A stretch of 64,000 bases of DNA from Pseudomonas fluorescens (GCF_018614655.1 NZ_JAGGOG010000006.1:153653-217652), one strand, 5' to 3'; positions 35,527 through 44,962 are shown, numbered from the stretch's first letter. Made by a program: numbers and translations. Notes: generated by a model from the letters alone, not told the origin.

Positions 35527-36168
35527 TGTAGCCGCTGCCGAGGCACGAGGCTGCGATAAGGGCCGAAGGACCTTCAGCGGTTTCAAGAACCTGACGACTG
35601 CTGCGCAGCCGATCGCAGGCTGCGCCAGCGGCTACAGGTATCGGCACATCCTCTGTAGCCGCTGCCGAGGCACGAGGCTGCGATAAGGGCCGAAGGACCT
35701 TCAGCGGTTTCAAGAGACTGACGACTGCTGCGCAGCCGATCGCAGGCTGCGCCAGCGGCTACAGGTGATCGGCACATCCTCTGTAGCCGCTGTCGAGGCA
35801 CGAGGCTGCGATAAGGGCCGAAGGACCTTCAGCGGTTTCAAGAGACTGACGACTGCTGCGCAGCCGATCGCAGGCTGCGCCAGCGGCTACAGGTATCGGC
35901 ACATCCTCTGTAGCCGCTGCCGAGGCACGAGGCTGCGATAAGGGCCGAAGGACCTTCGGCGGATTCAAGAGACTGACGACTGCTGCGCAGCCGATCGCAG
36001 GCTGCGCCAGCGGCTACAGGTGATCGGCACATCCTCTGTAGCCGCTGTCGAGGCACGAGGCTGCGATAAGGGCCGAAGGACCTTCGGCGGTTTCAAGATC
36101 CTGGCGACTGCTGCGCAGCCGATCGCAGGCTGCGCCAGCGGCTACAGGTGATCGGCTGCGGCTACAAA
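35527..36168. repeat. Five-copy tandem REPIN array
   Basis: Five tandem copies of a 127/128-bp unit begin at 35527, 35654, 35782, 35909 and 36037. Each runs from TGTAGCCGCTG to its complement CAGCGGCTACA, so each is itself a large inverted-repeat (REPIN-like) structure. Copies differ by a few bases: CTGCCGAGG or CTGTCGAGG at the left, GGTATCGG or GGTGATCGG at the right. The last copy ends in a partial repeat followed by CTACAAAAA. The short open frames inside the units are by-products of the repeat. The array begins 100 bp after phzG. Confidence 0.92.
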
Positions 36169-36276
36169 AAGCAACTGTGCGGGTGCTTAGATAAGCCCCC
36201 TCGCCACAGGTTCGGCGTTAGCCTCGACGTGTAGGTTGAAGAGTAACGCTGCAATACCCATCAAATGACGGGCAAA

Positions 36277-36313
36277 AAAAATCCCAAGTAGCTGATGGAA
36301 ACTTGGGATTTAA
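36277..36313. terminator. Bidirectional intrinsic terminator
   Basis: AAATCCCAAGT and ACTTGGGATTT pair in an 11-bp stem around an 11-base loop, with A-runs on the left and T/A-rich sequence on the right, so it could stop transcription from either side. It is the first clear terminator after the phz operon and lies beyond the REPIN array. The surrounding 36180-36490 stretch is AT-rich and holds no gene I recognise. Confidence 0.75.
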
Positions 36314-36498
36314 AAATGCATAAACCGTGGGAGGTGAACGCGGGGCAATAATACCGATTGAGAAATCTTGTAACAAGATTATTTCGCACCTTTCGTCGGA
36401 TTAAAACAGCGCTAAGTCATTCAATAACCACATGTTTTTTAGGGCGACGGGGAGTTTTAGTGCCACTTTTTGGTGCAAGTTAGACAAACTTCCGCCGC

Positions 36499-36591
36499 TT
36501 ATTCCTTAATAACTATCAGGTTATTAACCAGCAGAATTGCCTCGATCCGGGCTCGCAATTCATCCAGTGCCGCTTGCTCTTCAAGGGGCAT
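36499..36591 (-). CDS. Possible 30-residue microprotein
   Basis: An ATG at 36591 opens MPLEEQAALDELRARIEAIL and then LVNNLIVIKE. This would be a short amphipathic helix with a hydrophobic end. An in-frame stop lies four codons upstream, so this is not the tail of a longer gene. The ribosome site is weak (CAGGA directly before the ATG). I do not recognise it, and it may not be expressed. Confidence 0.3.
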   Translation of the reverse strand: MPLEEQAALDELRARIEAILLVNNLIVIKE

Positions 36592-36680
36592 GTCCTGGCT
36601 TCTTCAAGCAATACGCGCACCGTGCCATAGAGCTCGCTCCGGACCGCGTACCGGTACTTATGTCCGGACGGAATAATCGC

Positions 36681-36932
36681 TTATTGGGGCGCGGATGCAC
36701 GCTCCCTCACGTATTTACACCCGTCGGGTTTGTCCAGCCCGCTCGGGGTCAGGCTTTCAGCCTGGCGGCAGAGCAGCAGGCGTTCGGTTTCCTGCATGCG
36801 TTGCTGGTCAACCTGGGCATTGAGCCGAACGAAATAGATCCCCAACAAAACCGCTGCACACAGCACCCCGACGACAAAGTAGAGCAAGCTATTGCCACTC
36901 GTCTCGACAGGCGAAGGTTCGTGCTGGCTCAT
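36681..36932 (-). CDS. Small single-pass membrane protein
   Basis: This 83-residue protein has a short polar N-terminus (MSQHEPSPVETSG), one transmembrane helix (LLYFVVGVLCAAVLLGIYFV) and a polar tail with a helical QQRMQETERLLLC segment and two cysteines. I chose ATG 36932, which is preceded by GATGAGG; an upstream ATG at 36974 is possible. No family is recognised. Confidence 0.6.
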   Translation of the reverse strand: MSQHEPSPVETSGNSLLYFVVGVLCAAVLLGIYFVRLNAQVDQQRMQETERLLLCRQAESLTPSGLDKPDGCKYVRERASAPQ

Positions 36933-37166
36933 GACCTCATCGCATCCTGTGTTTCTCATAACGGACGTCGTCACCGTCGACCTTGGCGATCAGGAAGATA
37001 GCGTTTCCACACTCCTCCTCCCGTGCAAGCGAGTGATTGTATGGAATCGGATACAGGCGAATAAACAGATTGATTGTGGTGGATTTGTAATCGAGCTCTT
37101 TCAGAGCACCGAAGCATGAACCTGCTGGAATGGGTTACGGCAACTTTGCACCGGGTGCCAATGCAA

Positions 37167-37496
37167 TCACTTACGCGCCAGCTTGTAGCGCAGACAGTCC
37201 TGATAAAAGCTCTGGCGAATCACTTCAGGTTTGGCCCGCGAGCGGCTGTCATAGGTCTGCTCGGTAATGCCCATGGCCATCATGTGCATCCAGGATTTGT
37301 TGAACTTGTACGTCTGAAGCTTCTGCCGTGCGGCATACAACGAGACGCCGGACAGCTTCAACTCCTGGGCCCTGGCGGCCGTGCCCGCGCCCCAACTGCA
37401 CATGTACCGATCGTTTTCTCGCAGTTCTCTGGCCTGGGCCGAAGCCACCCCACCCGCCAGGGAACAGGCGATCAGCATGATTCCAACATTGCGCAT
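37167..37496 (-). CDS. Small secreted protein of unknown function
   Basis: This 109-residue protein starts with a signal peptide (VGIMLIACSLAGGVASAQA). The mature part holds two Cys (YMCSWGAG and YQDCLRYKL) that could form a disulfide, and a basic C-terminus. An AGGCGAG ribosome site supports ATG 37496; ATG 37502 (MQMRN) is nearly as good. I do not recognise a family. It stands alone between unrelated genes, upstream of an AT-rich 130-bp gap. Confidence 0.65.
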   Translation of the reverse strand: MRNVGIMLIACSLAGGVASAQARELRENDRYMCSWGAGTAARAQELKLSGVSLYAARQKLQTYKFNKSWMHMMAMGITEQTYDSRSRAKPEVIRQSFYQDCLRYKLARK

Positions 37497-37579
37497 TTGC
37501 ATCTCGCCTAACCACCTGAAAATAAAAGTGATTTTGGCGAACATTTTGTAACAGCGGGGCCAGCAAAATGCCTTATCGG

Positions 37580-37900
37580 TTAATTCGCCGAGACCAGCTT
37601 GAGTCCGATCACACCCGCCAGGATCAGCACGATGCACAGAACCCGCAGCGGCGCGGTGGAGTCCCCCAGCAACGCCATGCCCAGGATCGCGGTACCGGCT
37701 GCGCCGATACCGGTCCAGACCGCGTAAGCACTGCCCAACGGCAGCGTGCGCAGGGAGAGCGAGAGCAGGAAGACGCTGGAGACGCCTGTCACCACCGCCA
37801 ACAGTCCAGGCGTTAAACGGGTGAAACCTTCCGAGCCTTTCATGGCGAACGCGAAAGCAATTTCGAGCACGCCGGCCAAGCCGAGTAGTAGCCATGCCAT
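37580..37900 (-). CDS. SMR-family exporter, Gdx/SugE-like
   Basis: This 106-residue four-helix transporter has the essential membrane Glu (AGVLEIAFAFAMK) and the LPLGSAYAVWTGIGAAG segment typical of the Gdx/SugE branch of small multidrug resistance proteins, which export guanidinium by proton exchange. I looked upstream (37901-37992) for a guanidine riboswitch and saw none. It is not next to the AruI-like gene, although both may handle guanidino compounds. Confidence 0.85.
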   Translation of the reverse strand: MAWLLLGLAGVLEIAFAFAMKGSEGFTRLTPGLLAVVTGVSSVFLLSLSLRTLPLGSAYAVWTGIGAAGTAILGMALLGDSTAPLRVLCIVLILAGVIGLKLVSAN

Positions 37901-37992
37901 GGAGTGGGTCCTTGTGTGATTGAGCAAAGCGAACACACAGCTCCCACACTGGTTTCACTTCGCTTGCGGGTTCTGCATTTCTTAACCGAAAA

Positions 37993-38448
37993 TCAAGCCT
38001 TGCCGGCCGCCGCAGGCGGCGCACGGAAGGTAATACCCAGGCGATTGAAGGCATTCATCAAGGCAATGCCATAGATGAGATCGGTCAGTTCCTTGTCGCT
38101 GAATTCGGTGGCGGCAGCCGTATATTCTGCGTCCGGCACACTGCCAGCGGTGAGGTGGGTAACGCTTTCAGCCAAGGCCAGGGCAACGCGTTCACGGTGA
38201 CTGAAGACATTCCCGGCGTCATGCCAGACCGGTACCAACACCAGCTTGTCGACGGCTACGCCCTGCTTGAGCAAATCCCGCGAGTGCATGTCGATGCAAA
38301 AGGCACAGCCGTTGATTTGTGAAACCCGCAGGTAGACCAGGTCGATCAGCTCCTTGGACAGGCCGCTGTTCTGCAGATAGACGTAGACCCCGCCGAACGC
38401 CTTGTAACCTTCCGGCGATGCTTTGGTGTAGTCGAGACGCTGAGTCAT
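37993..38448 (-). CDS. Carboxymuconolactone decarboxylase (AhpD-like) protein
   Basis: This 151-residue protein has the AhpD-type redox motif INGCAFCIDMHSRD (CxxC with downstream His), so it probably acts as an alkylhydroperoxidase-like thiol enzyme and not as a lactone decarboxylase. Helical segments such as RVALALAESVTHL and LTDLIYGIALMNAFNRLGI fit the family. ATG 38448 has AAGGAT at good spacing. It lies near an azoreductase gene on the other strand. Confidence 0.85.
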   Translation of the reverse strand: MTQRLDYTKASPEGYKAFGGVYVYLQNSGLSKELIDLVYLRVSQINGCAFCIDMHSRDLLKQGVAVDKLVLVPVWHDAGNVFSHRERVALALAESVTHLTAGSVPDAEYTAAATEFSDKELTDLIYGIALMNAFNRLGITFRAPPAAAGKA

Positions 38449-38643
38449 GATGAATCCTTGTATGGGCTGATTGAGGAGGTCATCTTGCGATGCGATGGTC
38501 CATTCAGAAAGATCCAAGATCCGCCTCAAGTCATAGGCCATGATTGCGCATCTATGGTCTACTTCTTATCTTCATTCATGGCTCTTTTGAGTAGGTCATG
38601 AGGTTTGTAGAGTGGGACCAGTCAATCCCGGAAGAACTGAACC

Positions 38644-39246
38644 ATGAATATCCTGCATGTGAGTTGCAGCCCTCGCGGGCAAGCGTCGGAGAGCACCCTG
38701 CTCGGGCAAAAGATCATCAGCCATTTGCTCAAGCGAGCCCCGTCAACCACCGTGATCAACAGAACGCTGGGCAGCGAGGTGATTGCCCCTATCGATGAGC
38801 CGTATGCGACGTCCCAACAGTCTTTGGCGGACGTCTCCCAAGAGGGTTCGATGGCCCGCTCGCAAGCGCTCATTCAAGAGCTTGATCAAGCGAACGTTGT
38901 GGTGATCGCCACCCCCATGCATAACTACACGGTACCCGCCGCCCTCAAGGTATGGATCGATCACATCGCCCGTGTGCGGCGAACGTTCGACATCTCGACC
39001 CAAGGCAAAGTCGGCCTGCTGCAGGACCGACCGGTTTTCATCGCAGTATCCTCCGGCGGGCGCTTTTCCGGGGAGCGTGCGCACCAGCCGGACTTCCTGA
39101 CGCCATACCTGAAGACCATCCTGGGCATGATCGGCCTGCATGACGTGACCTTCTTCACGGTTCAAGGCACTGCCTCGCGTCCCGAAACAGTGGCCGAAAC
39201 CCGGCGCCAGACCGATCAGGCGCTACACGATTATTTTTCGACCTGA
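38644..39246 (+). CDS. azoR: FMN-dependent NADH-azoreductase
   Basis: This 200-residue flavodoxin-fold quinone/azo reductase starts MNILHVSCSPRGQASEST, the FMN phosphate loop. It also has the conserved IATPMHNYTVPAALKVWIDH and FIAVSSGGRFSG segments. It reduces quinones and azo compounds using NADH. ATG 38644 follows GGAAGAAC. It is followed 17 bp later by a MocR regulator gene on the same strand, a likely controller. Confidence 0.9.
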   Translation: MNILHVSCSPRGQASESTLLGQKIISHLLKRAPSTTVINRTLGSEVIAPIDEPYATSQQSLADVSQEGSMARSQALIQELDQANVVVIATPMHNYTVPAALKVWIDHIARVRRTFDISTQGKVGLLQDRPVFIAVSSGGRFSGERAHQPDFLTPYLKTILGMIGLHDVTFFTVQGTASRPETVAETRRQTDQALHDYFST

Positions 39247-39263
39247 ACAGGAGTAGCGGCAGG

Positions 39264-40682
39264 ATGAGCGCACCGGTCAACGGCTTTTTACCTCTGGATC
39301 CCGACGGTACAGAGCCCATTTATCGGCAACTCTACTGGCGATTCCGGGGTGCCATTACCGACGGTTTGCTCAAGCCGGGCGAACGCATTCCCGCAGCCCG
39401 GGCGCTGGCCAAGGAGCTGGGATTGGCTCGTGGCACTATCGATTCCGCGTATTCGCTGCTGACGGCCGAAGGTTATATCCAGCCTCGGGGCCAGGCCGGT
39501 ACGGTAGTGGCTGAAGGCGTCAAGGCCAGGGGCACGAGCAGCCATCCGCAGCGCACCATCAGTTCGGGCGAGAGCAACGCGGTCAGGCTCAAGGATCAAG
39601 TGCTGCCTTTTCAAATGGGCCTGCCGGCACTGGACGCCTTCCCTCGCAAAATCTGGTCGAAAATCGCCGCCCGCTGCGCGCGCGCCACCCAGGTGGCAGA
39701 CATGGCCAACCCATCAGTGTACGGCCTGCAATCGCTGCGCACGGCCATCGCCACCTATTTACAGGTCGCCCGTGGCATCCATTGCTCGCCCGCCCAAGTC
39801 TTCGTGACCTCGGGGTATCGCAACACCCTGGGATTGATCGCCCATGCGCTGCTCAAACCCGGTGATCGGGTGCTGCTGGAAGACCCAGGCTACCTGCTCA
39901 CGCGCCCCTTGCTGGAGTATCTGCACATCAAGGCAACCCCGGTCCCGGTGGATCAGGACGGCATGATCGTCTCCCACGGCGTGCAACACGCCAAAGGCGC
40001 GCGTGCGGCGGTGGTCACGCCGGCTCATCAGAGCCCGCTGTGTGTCTCGCTGTCACTGCCGCGCCGCCTCGAGTTGCTGGACTGGGCCAGCCGCCAGCAA
40101 GCGTGGATTATCGAAGACGACTACGACGGCGAATACCGCTACGTCAGCCGTCCGCTGCCCGCCCTCAAGAGCCTGGACCGGGACGGCCGGGTACTTTACG
40201 CGGGGACCTTCAGTAAAGTGCTGTTCCCCGGACTGCGTCTGGCTTATCTGGTGGTGCCCACAGCTCAAGTGGAGCGCTTTGAAAGCGTCAGCCAAACTTT
40301 CCTCGGCGGCTGCCCGGAACTCACCCAGGCCATCGTCGCCACCTTCATGGCCGAGGGACATTTCGCGCGGCATATCCAGCGCATGCGCAAACTCTACGGT
40401 GAACGGCGGGAAGCAACGGCCCGAGGCCTGCGCAAAGCGTTGGGGGATCACATCGCCATTGATAACCAACCCGGTGGGATGCATTTGATTCTGCGGCTCA
40501 AAGTGCCCCAGTCCGATACGTTGCTGGTCGAGCGCCTAGGGCAGGCTGGCATCTATGCGGAAGCCTTGAGCGAGTGGAATATCCAGAGCCGGACCGGCCC
40601 AGGCTTGCTGCTCGGCTTTGCCAATATTGACTCACAAGCCAGCGCCGAAGCCTTGGGCAAACGTATCCTGCAATTGCTGTAA
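39264..40682 (+). CDS. MocR-type regulator (GntR HTH + aminotransferase fold)
   Basis: This 472-residue protein fuses a GntR winged helix (PIYRQLYWRFRGAITDGLLK and ARALAKELGLARGTIDSAYS) to a PLP-binding aminotransferase-like domain with the Schiff-base lysine in AGTFSKVLFPGLRLAYLV and the Asp of IIEDDYDGEYRY. Such regulators use PLP or an amino-acid aldimine as effector. It lies just after azoR on the same strand; its target genes are not evident. Confidence 0.9.
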   Translation: MSAPVNGFLPLDPDGTEPIYRQLYWRFRGAITDGLLKPGERIPAARALAKELGLARGTIDSAYSLLTAEGYIQPRGQAGTVVAEGVKARGTSSHPQRTISSGESNAVRLKDQVLPFQMGLPALDAFPRKIWSKIAARCARATQVADMANPSVYGLQSLRTAIATYLQVARGIHCSPAQVFVTSGYRNTLGLIAHALLKPGDRVLLEDPGYLLTRPLLEYLHIKATPVPVDQDGMIVSHGVQHAKGARAAVVTPAHQSPLCVSLSLPRRLELLDWASRQQAWIIEDDYDGEYRYVSRPLPALKSLDRDGRVLYAGTFSKVLFPGLRLAYLVVPTAQVERFESVSQTFLGGCPELTQAIVATFMAEGHFARHIQRMRKLYGERREATARGLRKALGDHIAIDNQPGGMHLILRLKVPQSDTLLVERLGQAGIYAEALSEWNIQSRTGPGLLLGFANIDSQASAEALGKRILQLL

Positions 40683-40783
40683 GACGCGCCTATGGCTCAG
40701 GCAACAAACCACTTCTTGGCTCTTTTTCCCCGGCGCAGGCGACCCCATCATGCAGGGCTTGCCCTCACCCGCCTGGAATATCG

Positions 40784-41377
40784 ATGCCTACTCCCCTACG
40801 CAGCATTGCGGTTTTCTCCGGCTCCAACTTCGGCTTCAGTCCTCAGTACATGGAAGGCGCCCAGGCCTTGGGTCAGGAAATCGCCCGGCGCGGCATCCGC
40901 CTGGTGTATGGCGGGACCGACAGGGGCTTGATGGGCGTCATAGCCGATACCGTGCTAGCCGAAGGTGGCGAAGTGGTCGGCATCATCACCCGTTTGTTGC
41001 ATGACTTGGGGCATCTGCATCCCGGATTGACCCGTCATGAAGTGACCGATGATATGCGCAGTCGCAAGGCGCGTATGGGCGACTGGGCCGATGCGTTCAT
41101 CGCTCTGCCCGGCGGCTTGGGGACATTTGAAGAATTGTTTGAGGCCGCCACACTGACGCAACTGGGAGAGCATCACAAAGGCGTGGCGTGCTTGAACACC
41201 GGCGATTTTTTCAACCCGGTTCGTCACCTGCTCGAACAGGCCGTGAAGGAGGGTTTCATGAAGGTCGAACACAGCCAGATGCTGATCTTCAATAGCGATC
41301 CCGGGGCCCTGCTGGACGCCCTTGAACGGTGGCAGGCGCCGGTCGTCACGAAGTGGATCGAGCCGGTCACGAACTAG
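40784..41377 (+). CDS. LOG family protein (TIGR00730)
   Basis: This 197-residue Rossmann-fold protein has the LOG signature GLGTFEELFEA (PGGxGTxxE) and DDMRSRKARMGDWADAFIAL upstream of it. Relatives cleave nucleoside 5'-monophosphates (AMP phosphoribohydrolase, including cytokinin-riboside forms). The ATG at 40784 begins the conserved RSIAVFSGSNFG. A strong terminator follows its stop. Confidence 0.9.
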   Translation: MPTPLRSIAVFSGSNFGFSPQYMEGAQALGQEIARRGIRLVYGGTDRGLMGVIADTVLAEGGEVVGIITRLLHDLGHLHPGLTRHEVTDDMRSRKARMGDWADAFIALPGGLGTFEELFEAATLTQLGEHHKGVACLNTGDFFNPVRHLLEQAVKEGFMKVEHSQMLIFNSDPGALLDALERWQAPVVTKWIEPVTN

Positions 41378-41385
41378 CCCTTTTC

Positions 41386-41432
41386 GGCCTTGGCGATGCG
41401 ACTCCCGAACTTTTTCGCCAAGGCCTTTTTTA
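41386..41432 (+). terminator. Intrinsic terminator after the LOG gene
   Basis: GGCCTTGGCG pairs with CGCCAAGGCC over a 20-base loop and is followed by TTTTTTT. It starts about 10 bp after the stop. The rest of the gap to 41584 is AT-rich and shows no gene. Confidence 0.9.
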
Positions 41433-41584
41433 CATCAACTTAAAACGATACTTGTCTTTAATTTATTCATTGAGTTTCCTGGCATTTAGAAAATCCACTG
41501 ATTGGCAGACACTTACGAACCTGCCAACTAATGAATCAATCATATTGAATTATTTTAGCGCGATACTTCAGCCTCGATCGGTGC

Positions 41585-42430
41585 TTACTTACAACCAATC
41601 TTCTGCAGAAGTTGCCCCTGTCCGGATTTAAGCGACGCTTGCACCCTCTGCGGCAAACCACTCCAGAATGTCAGACCCGAACGCTCTTCAATCTGCTCGA
41701 CAGTGATGCGATAGTCACAGAAGTTGGCCGACTTTGGTGAATCCTGGTTCATGATGAACGAAGCGTAAAGACCGTTTTCCGGTGACTTGCCAACAAAAAT
41801 GATCTTCCAGTAGCCACTGGGAATCGTGTGGACCTTATTGGTGCCAGGCAAGGTGCCGATAAACTTTTCATACAGCGGCCCCGTCATGACATAGACCTCA
41901 TCGATAGCCGCATCCTTGCTCAGGTTGCGCTCCTGATCTTCCAGGCGTGCCCACGGCCCCTGGTTCAAATCGGACTTTTGCGGAGTGATGTTGGACAGGT
42001 AATTAAGCGTCTGCCAATCGGCCACCCCGGCCATCGACGCCAGGTTCGCCTGGTGCCCACGGTCCACCTTCAGTGCGACGTTCGCGCCGTTGTAGTCCAC
42101 GGGATCAAGGGTTTCGCCGGCCGGAATATCAGGGTCGGTCTCCCAGTTACGCGAGCGTCCGCTGGCCGATGTCGTCTTGGTAATCCGGTACGCCACCCAA
42201 TTGGCGAACTTGGTCGAACCATTGTTGTTCAGCGTGTAGGCCAGGCGATTCAGCGTAAGCGGCCCACCGCCAGAAGGGCAGCCGACCGAGCAGTTATCGA
42301 CCGCCGCAGCCTGCTCGCCGGGGGCCTGGATGGCACGCACCGGCTCACGGGTGGTTTGGGTGCTGGTACAGGCGGTCATCAGCGGCAGCCATAACAGCGC
42401 CAGGTACTTCAACTGTGCTTTCCTTTGCAT
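41585..42430 (-). CDS. DNA/RNA non-specific endonuclease, lipoprotein-like
   Basis: This 281-residue beta-beta-alpha metal nuclease of the NucA/Serratia type has the active site LKVDRGHQANLASMAG (DRGH) and the metal-binding Asn in LSNITPQKSDLNQGPW, with LEDQERNLS after it. The N-terminus has a lipobox-like LPLMTACTST, suggesting an envelope-anchored nuclease that digests extracellular DNA. Four more cysteines (NCSVGC, FCDYR, IGCK) could form disulfides. It has no adjacent immunity-type gene. Confidence 0.88.
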   Translation of the reverse strand: MQRKAQLKYLALLWLPLMTACTSTQTTREPVRAIQAPGEQAAAVDNCSVGCPSGGGPLTLNRLAYTLNNNGSTKFANWVAYRITKTTSASGRSRNWETDPDIPAGETLDPVDYNGANVALKVDRGHQANLASMAGVADWQTLNYLSNITPQKSDLNQGPWARLEDQERNLSKDAAIDEVYVMTGPLYEKFIGTLPGTNKVHTIPSGYWKIIFVGKSPENGLYASFIMNQDSPKSANFCDYRITVEQIEERSGLTFWSGLPQRVQASLKSGQGQLLQKIGCK

Positions 42431-42799
42431 GAGTATTGCTCCATTTAAAACAGATTCATTAAGTCAAAGATAATAAGACCCCATAATGAAATGCCATCCA
42501 CACCCGGCAACGGCAACACTATCAAGTCGATTGCAGACATTTATCCGAAGAGTACTTCTGTGTGCTGAATAAATGTTTTTGCGAGTACGGCGACATTCCA
42601 TGTGCGTACACGCTTGAGAACCCGACGCCGAGAAAACAATCAACAACGCGAGGGACTCCACTACTGGTAAAAGTCATCTTTTTACCCAGTAGCGTGTATC
42701 TTATACACTTAATTGTTACAAAAAAACTAGCGTATTTTGCAAAAAAATCGAGCGTTGTCGGCGAGTCCGACAACGCCTGTTTCCAGGTTGCTCATCAAA
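42431..42799. other. AT-rich intergenic region with terminator at its right end
   Basis: These 369 bp hold the promoter region of the nuclease gene and the transcript end of the TonB receptor. At 42753-42775, CGTTGTCGG and CCGACAACG form a hairpin followed on the minus strand by CTCGATTTTTTT, a good terminator for the receptor gene. A 97-codon frame on the plus strand (42562-42855) crosses this hairpin and looks spurious. AT-rich sequence near 42690-42740 could hold a promoter. I saw no RNA gene. Confidence 0.6.
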
Positions 42800-44962
42800 T
42801 TAACGCAAACTCCACGAAACGCCGGCATACACACCCCGGCCATCGCCGGGCGTAGAGCGTGCGACATCCTGGCCCTTATCGTCATAACCAGGCGTGACCG
42901 TATTGGCGTAGCGCTTGTTGGTGAGGTTGCGCAGGTCCACCCAGGCTTGCCAGTCTTGCCGGGGCGCGTCGTAGCCAACCGTTGCGCCCAGTAGCGTGTA
43001 GGCCGCCGCGTAATAGGAGTTGGCATAGTCCACCGCCACACGTGAGGAATGCTCGCCATTGAGGCTGGTGTAAAAGCCGGCGGGATGGCTGTAGCGCAGT
43101 TGTGCCTGATAGTAATGCTTGGGGATACCGGGCAATGCGTTGTCGCCAAAGCGGTCATCATCCCGGTAGTGGAAATCGCTGTAGGTGTAGGCCTGGCGCA
43201 GGTCCAGCTTGCCGGTGTTACCGCCATCCCACAGCGGACTGATCAGACTAAATTCAACCCCCTGATGCACGGTGGGGCTGGCGTTGGATTCGGCGATCAC
43301 CTGGGAGGTGCTGGAAGTCTGGGCCTGGGTTTCGACGCTGAGCAACTCGTGGCGCACTTCTGAGCGGTACAGCGCCAAGTCCCACTGCCCGAGCCACGCC
43401 TCACCGCGCCCACCCACTTCCAGAGTGGTTGCGGTCTGGTTCTTCAAACTCACGCCTTCTCGTTGCAGGCCACTGGCCGGGCCGCTGTTGGCCGGGAAGA
43501 ACTTGTTGGAACCCCAGATCATCGACCACGCATGCGGTGGCTCGACCGAGCGGCTCACGTTGCCGTACACCTGCAACTGAGGGTTGAAGTCGTAGCGCAA
43601 GCCGACACGCGGGGCATAGTCCCAATCGTGCTGGCTCACAGGAGCATGGGTCTGGGGGTACGTGACCTCGGTTTCCCGGCGGGTGTAGATCGCTGCAATC
43701 CCGGTAGTCAGCCATAGGTCCGGGATCAATTCGAGGTCGTTGCCGATATGCAGCACGCTATCGGAACCGAGGTAGCTGTAGTCGCGGGTCTTGGCACCAG
43801 GGGCATAATTTGCCGTATTGCCGACCGGCACCCGCACGTATTCCGACGCGCCATTGTTGGGCAACGCCTGGGTGGTACGCAGGCCGAGGGTGGTCTTGCT
43901 GTCGTGACCAAACAGGGTGTCCTGGCGAATGTAGTTCAGGGTGCCGCTGATATCGGTATAGGCCACCTTGAGGCGGTTGGTGCCCTCTCTCAAGTCCATG
44001 GGATAGTCGTGATACACCAGACCGGCCTCGACCCTGGAATTGTCATCCAACTGCAGGGTGGTCTTGTTGGCGATCCAGGTCGAGCCGGGCTGCAGGCGTT
44101 TCGAGTCACGGGTCACGTTGAGCGCGTTGGCGGCTCGCGGGTCGTGGCTGATCTGCTCGCGCGTCAGTTTGCCGGGCGAGTCGTTTGCGGTTTCCCGGTA
44201 GCGGAAATAGAACCGTGTTTGCAGGTCGGGATTGAACCGGTAGCCAAAGTTGGCTGCCACGCCCTTGCCGCTGCCCGAACTGTGATCCTGGAAACCGTCG
44301 TATTCGGAGTCGGTCAGGCTGATGTAGTAGTCGGCATCGCCCAACACCTGTCCGGAACTGATCTCCCGCTGGCCGTAGCCATGGCTACCGACCTCGTAAC
44401 GCACCTGCAACCTGGGCGCGTCGTAACCGGTATGAGTGACGTAATTGACGGCGCCGCCGAGGGCCAGCGCCCCTTGGTCAAAACCGTTGGCGCCCCGCAG
44501 CACCTCAACCAGGCTGAGCCACAACGGGTCCTTGAGCTCGTAGGGTGTACCGCCGGGACCGGTGAGTGGCAGCCCATCGAAGGTCTCGTATAACCCTGAA
44601 GCATGGGCACCCGGGCCCCGGTTGATGCCCGAGCCGCGGATGGAGAGCTTCACACCCTCATTGTTTGCCGCCTTGGCGTAGACCCCGGCCTGGTACTTGA
44701 ACACGTCTTCGTTGGTGCTCACCCGCCCTTGCCTGACGCCGTTGAGGTCGATGTAGTTGGTAGCACCCGGAACGCTTTTGAGTTGGGCCTGGGCCACGTC
44801 CTGCGCGCTGACCTCGGCGCTTGTGACCTCCACAGGGGCAAGCTCGAGCGTATTGGGATCCTCGGCCTGGGCCAGTTGGCTGAAGGTCAGCGCGGCGCCA
44901 AAACCAAGCACGGGCCAGGTCCTGCGGGCAGAAAAAGCAAACGGGGGTTGTCGCAGGTGCAT
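42800..44962 (-). CDS. TonB-dependent outer-membrane receptor
   Basis: This 720-residue receptor has a signal peptide (VLGFGAALTFSQLAQA), a TonB-box-like APVEVTSAEV, a plug domain (NEGVKLSIRGSGINRGPG and YETFDGLPLTGPGG) and a long beta-barrel ending in a terminal aromatic (GVYAGVSWSLR). FecA-like in overall plan, it lacks an N-terminal signalling domain, so it does not itself talk to an anti-sigma factor. No siderophore or heme genes flank it, so the ligand is unknown. It is divergent from a small gene and an XRE-cupin regulator, one of which may control it. Confidence 0.9.
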   Translation of the reverse strand: MHLRQPPFAFSARRTWPVLGFGAALTFSQLAQAEDPNTLELAPVEVTSAEVSAQDVAQAQLKSVPGATNYIDLNGVRQGRVSTNEDVFKYQAGVYAKAANNEGVKLSIRGSGINRGPGAHASGLYETFDGLPLTGPGGTPYELKDPLWLSLVEVLRGANGFDQGALALGGAVNYVTHTGYDAPRLQVRYEVGSHGYGQREISSGQVLGDADYYISLTDSEYDGFQDHSSGSGKGVAANFGYRFNPDLQTRFYFRYRETANDSPGKLTREQISHDPRAANALNVTRDSKRLQPGSTWIANKTTLQLDDNSRVEAGLVYHDYPMDLREGTNRLKVAYTDISGTLNYIRQDTLFGHDSKTTLGLRTTQALPNNGASEYVRVPVGNTANYAPGAKTRDYSYLGSDSVLHIGNDLELIPDLWLTTGIAAIYTRRETEVTYPQTHAPVSQHDWDYAPRVGLRYDFNPQLQVYGNVSRSVEPPHAWSMIWGSNKFFPANSGPASGLQREGVSLKNQTATTLEVGGRGEAWLGQWDLALYRSEVRHELLSVETQAQTSSTSQVIAESNASPTVHQGVEFSLISPLWDGGNTGKLDLRQAYTYSDFHYRDDDRFGDNALPGIPKHYYQAQLRYSHPAGFYTSLNGEHSSRVAVDYANSYYAAAYTLLGATVGYDAPRQDWQAWVDLRNLTNKRYANTVTPGYDDKGQDVARSTPGDGRGVYAGVSWSLR

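Noticed and set aside
35489..36056. A series of similar 70-residue open frames in the REPIN array.
   Set aside because: They are set by the repeated unit and change with the one-base length difference between copies. None has an independent ribosome site.
35527..36168. CRISPR array.
   Set aside because: Units are about 127 bp with no variable spacers and are internally palindromic; no cas genes are present.
35427..36680. Phenazine tailoring gene (phzO, phzH, phzM or phzS) after phzG.
   Set aside because: The stretch holds only the REPIN array, a terminator and a possible 30-codon frame. No monooxygenase, amidotransferase or methyltransferase is present.
37901..37992. Guanidine riboswitch upstream of the Gdx/SugE-like exporter.
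   Set aside because: No paired ACGR hairpins or other guanidine-riboswitch core is visible. The sequence looks like REP-type or ordinary leader sequence.
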